Positions 63,718 through 64,000 of a stretch of 64,000 bases of DNA are shown piece by piece. Each line of letters opens with the position of its first letter. Position 1 is the first letter of the stretch. Where the stretch lies: NCBI RefSeq assembly GCF_022436675.1, contig NZ_JAKUJZ010000003.1, positions 564,598-628,597 on the forward strand, read 5' to 3'. The stretch comes from Rheinheimera hassiensis. GTDB lineage: Bacteria; Pseudomonadota; Gammaproteobacteria; Enterobacterales; Alteromonadaceae. Position numbers and translations under genes: made by a program. The notes beneath the pieces are model-generated. The model was not told the DNA's origin. It did not search any database and saw nothing but the letters and a program-made list of their open reading frames with translations.

Positions 63718-63835
63718 AGCCTGGCGGTGAACTACTCTCGCATAGCGAATGCTACACTACCATCGTCGCAGCTGCGTTTCACTTCTGAGTTCGGAATGGG
63801 ATCAGGTGGTTCCACAGCGCTATTGCCACCAGGCA
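63718..63835 (-). rRNA. rrf: 5S ribosomal RNA
   Basis: The minus strand reads TGCCTGGTGGCAATAGCGC at the 5' end, then CCACCTGATCCC, CCGAACTCAGAAGTGAAACG, GATGGTAGTGT and CATGCGAGAGTAG, closely following E. coli 5S. The two ends pair (TGCCTGG/CCAGGC). The exact 3' end is uncertain by 1-2 nt. Confidence 0.96.
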
Positions 63836-63935
63836 AAAACTGTTTGTTGTTCTTTAACTTAGCAGGCTGATAGAGCTCTTACACACTGTATTCTTTCTTT
63901 ATGCACTTCTCGCGCAAAACATCTTGGGCGTTGTA

Positions 63936-64000
63936 TGGTTAAGCCTCTCGGGCAATTAGTATGAGTTAGCTTAACACATCACTGCGCTTCCACACCTCAC
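63936..64000 (-). rRNA. rrl: 23S ribosomal RNA (3' end, partial)
   Basis: The minus strand contains GGAAGCGCAGTGATGTGTTA, AGCTAACTCATACTAATTG and CGAGAGGCTTAACC, the conserved 3' end of 23S rRNA. The rest lies beyond the right edge. The 3' end is placed within about 5 nt. The 100-nt spacer to 5S shows no tRNA. Confidence 0.92.

Noticed and set aside
1..64000. CRISPR arrays, insertion sequences, prophage, integrase or attachment sites
   Set aside because: No regularly spaced repeats, transposase or integrase-like proteins, or flanking direct repeats were seen.

Overview
The window is a chromosomal segment of a gammaproteobacterium. Gene content and protein sequences (VolA/Pla-1-type lipase, Csu-type pilus, PilZ protein next to radA, YciK/SohB, HolD-RimI) fit an aquatic Alteromonadales/Chromatiaceae-type bacterium such as Rheinheimera, Alishewanella or Arsukibacterium. 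That placement is inference from recalled protein similarity; no search was run. Coding density is high, no gap exceeds 300 bases, and I see no prophage, insertion sequence, CRISPR array or defence island.

Layout. 1-6.5 kb: sohB (cut by the left edge), a secreted lipase lipoprotein, yciK, a class I aminotransferase with a GAF protein, and yciH. 6.5-12.9 kb: a structured intergenic element, then an exported M28 peptidase and two amidohydrolase-family genes reading as one minus-strand unit. 12.9-19.5 kb: a GGDEF-EAL signalling protein, cytochrome c', cytochrome b561 and a penicillin-acylase-family hydrolase. 19.5-32 kb: aromatic amino acid biosynthesis (pheA with a leader-peptide attenuator; aroF-tyrA behind TyrR-like boxes). 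The two halves are separated by about 9 kb holding an ion channel, gloA2, a TPR protein, an MBL/beta-CASP hydrolase, a LOG protein and a four-gene chaperone-usher pilus operon. 32-38.6 kb: a J-domain protein, rpsP-rimM-trmD-rplS, ffh, ypjD and a CorB/YfjD protein. 38.6-43.6 kb: an SLT lipoprotein, gshA, a PAS-chemoreceptor and pssA. 43.7-49 kb: clpB with a sigma-32 promoter, pgeF, rluD and bamD. 49-56.4 kb: radA, a double-PilZ protein, an alpha/beta hydrolase, serB, ytjB and yjjV. 56.3-61.4 kb: pdxH, argS, prfC, rimI, holD and tRNA-Trp. 61.5-64 kb: an S9 peptidase, then 5S rRNA and the 3' end of 23S rRNA on the minus strand.

Most of the window is housekeeping sequence with synteny familiar from E. 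coli (pheA/tyrA-aroF, rpsP-trmD-rplS-ffh, clpB-pgeF-rluD/bamD, serB/ytjB, holD-rimI-prfC). Linked functions are phenylalanine and tyrosine synthesis under two control modes, c-di-GMP signalling (one GGDEF-EAL enzyme, one double-PilZ candidate effector), and a set of exported hydrolases (lipase, M28, amidohydrolase, penicillin acylase, S9) suggesting a polymer-scavenging lifestyle.

I did not find a clear new multi-gene system. The most unusual items are: a 15-bp tandem repeat spanning the holD/rimI overlap that triplicates the rimI start; an operon with one active and two apparently metal-less amidohydrolase domains; the reduced pilus operon set between pheA and tyrA; a well-formed pheA attenuator; a multi-hairpin intergenic element after yciH; and holD starting 9 nt after a tRNA.
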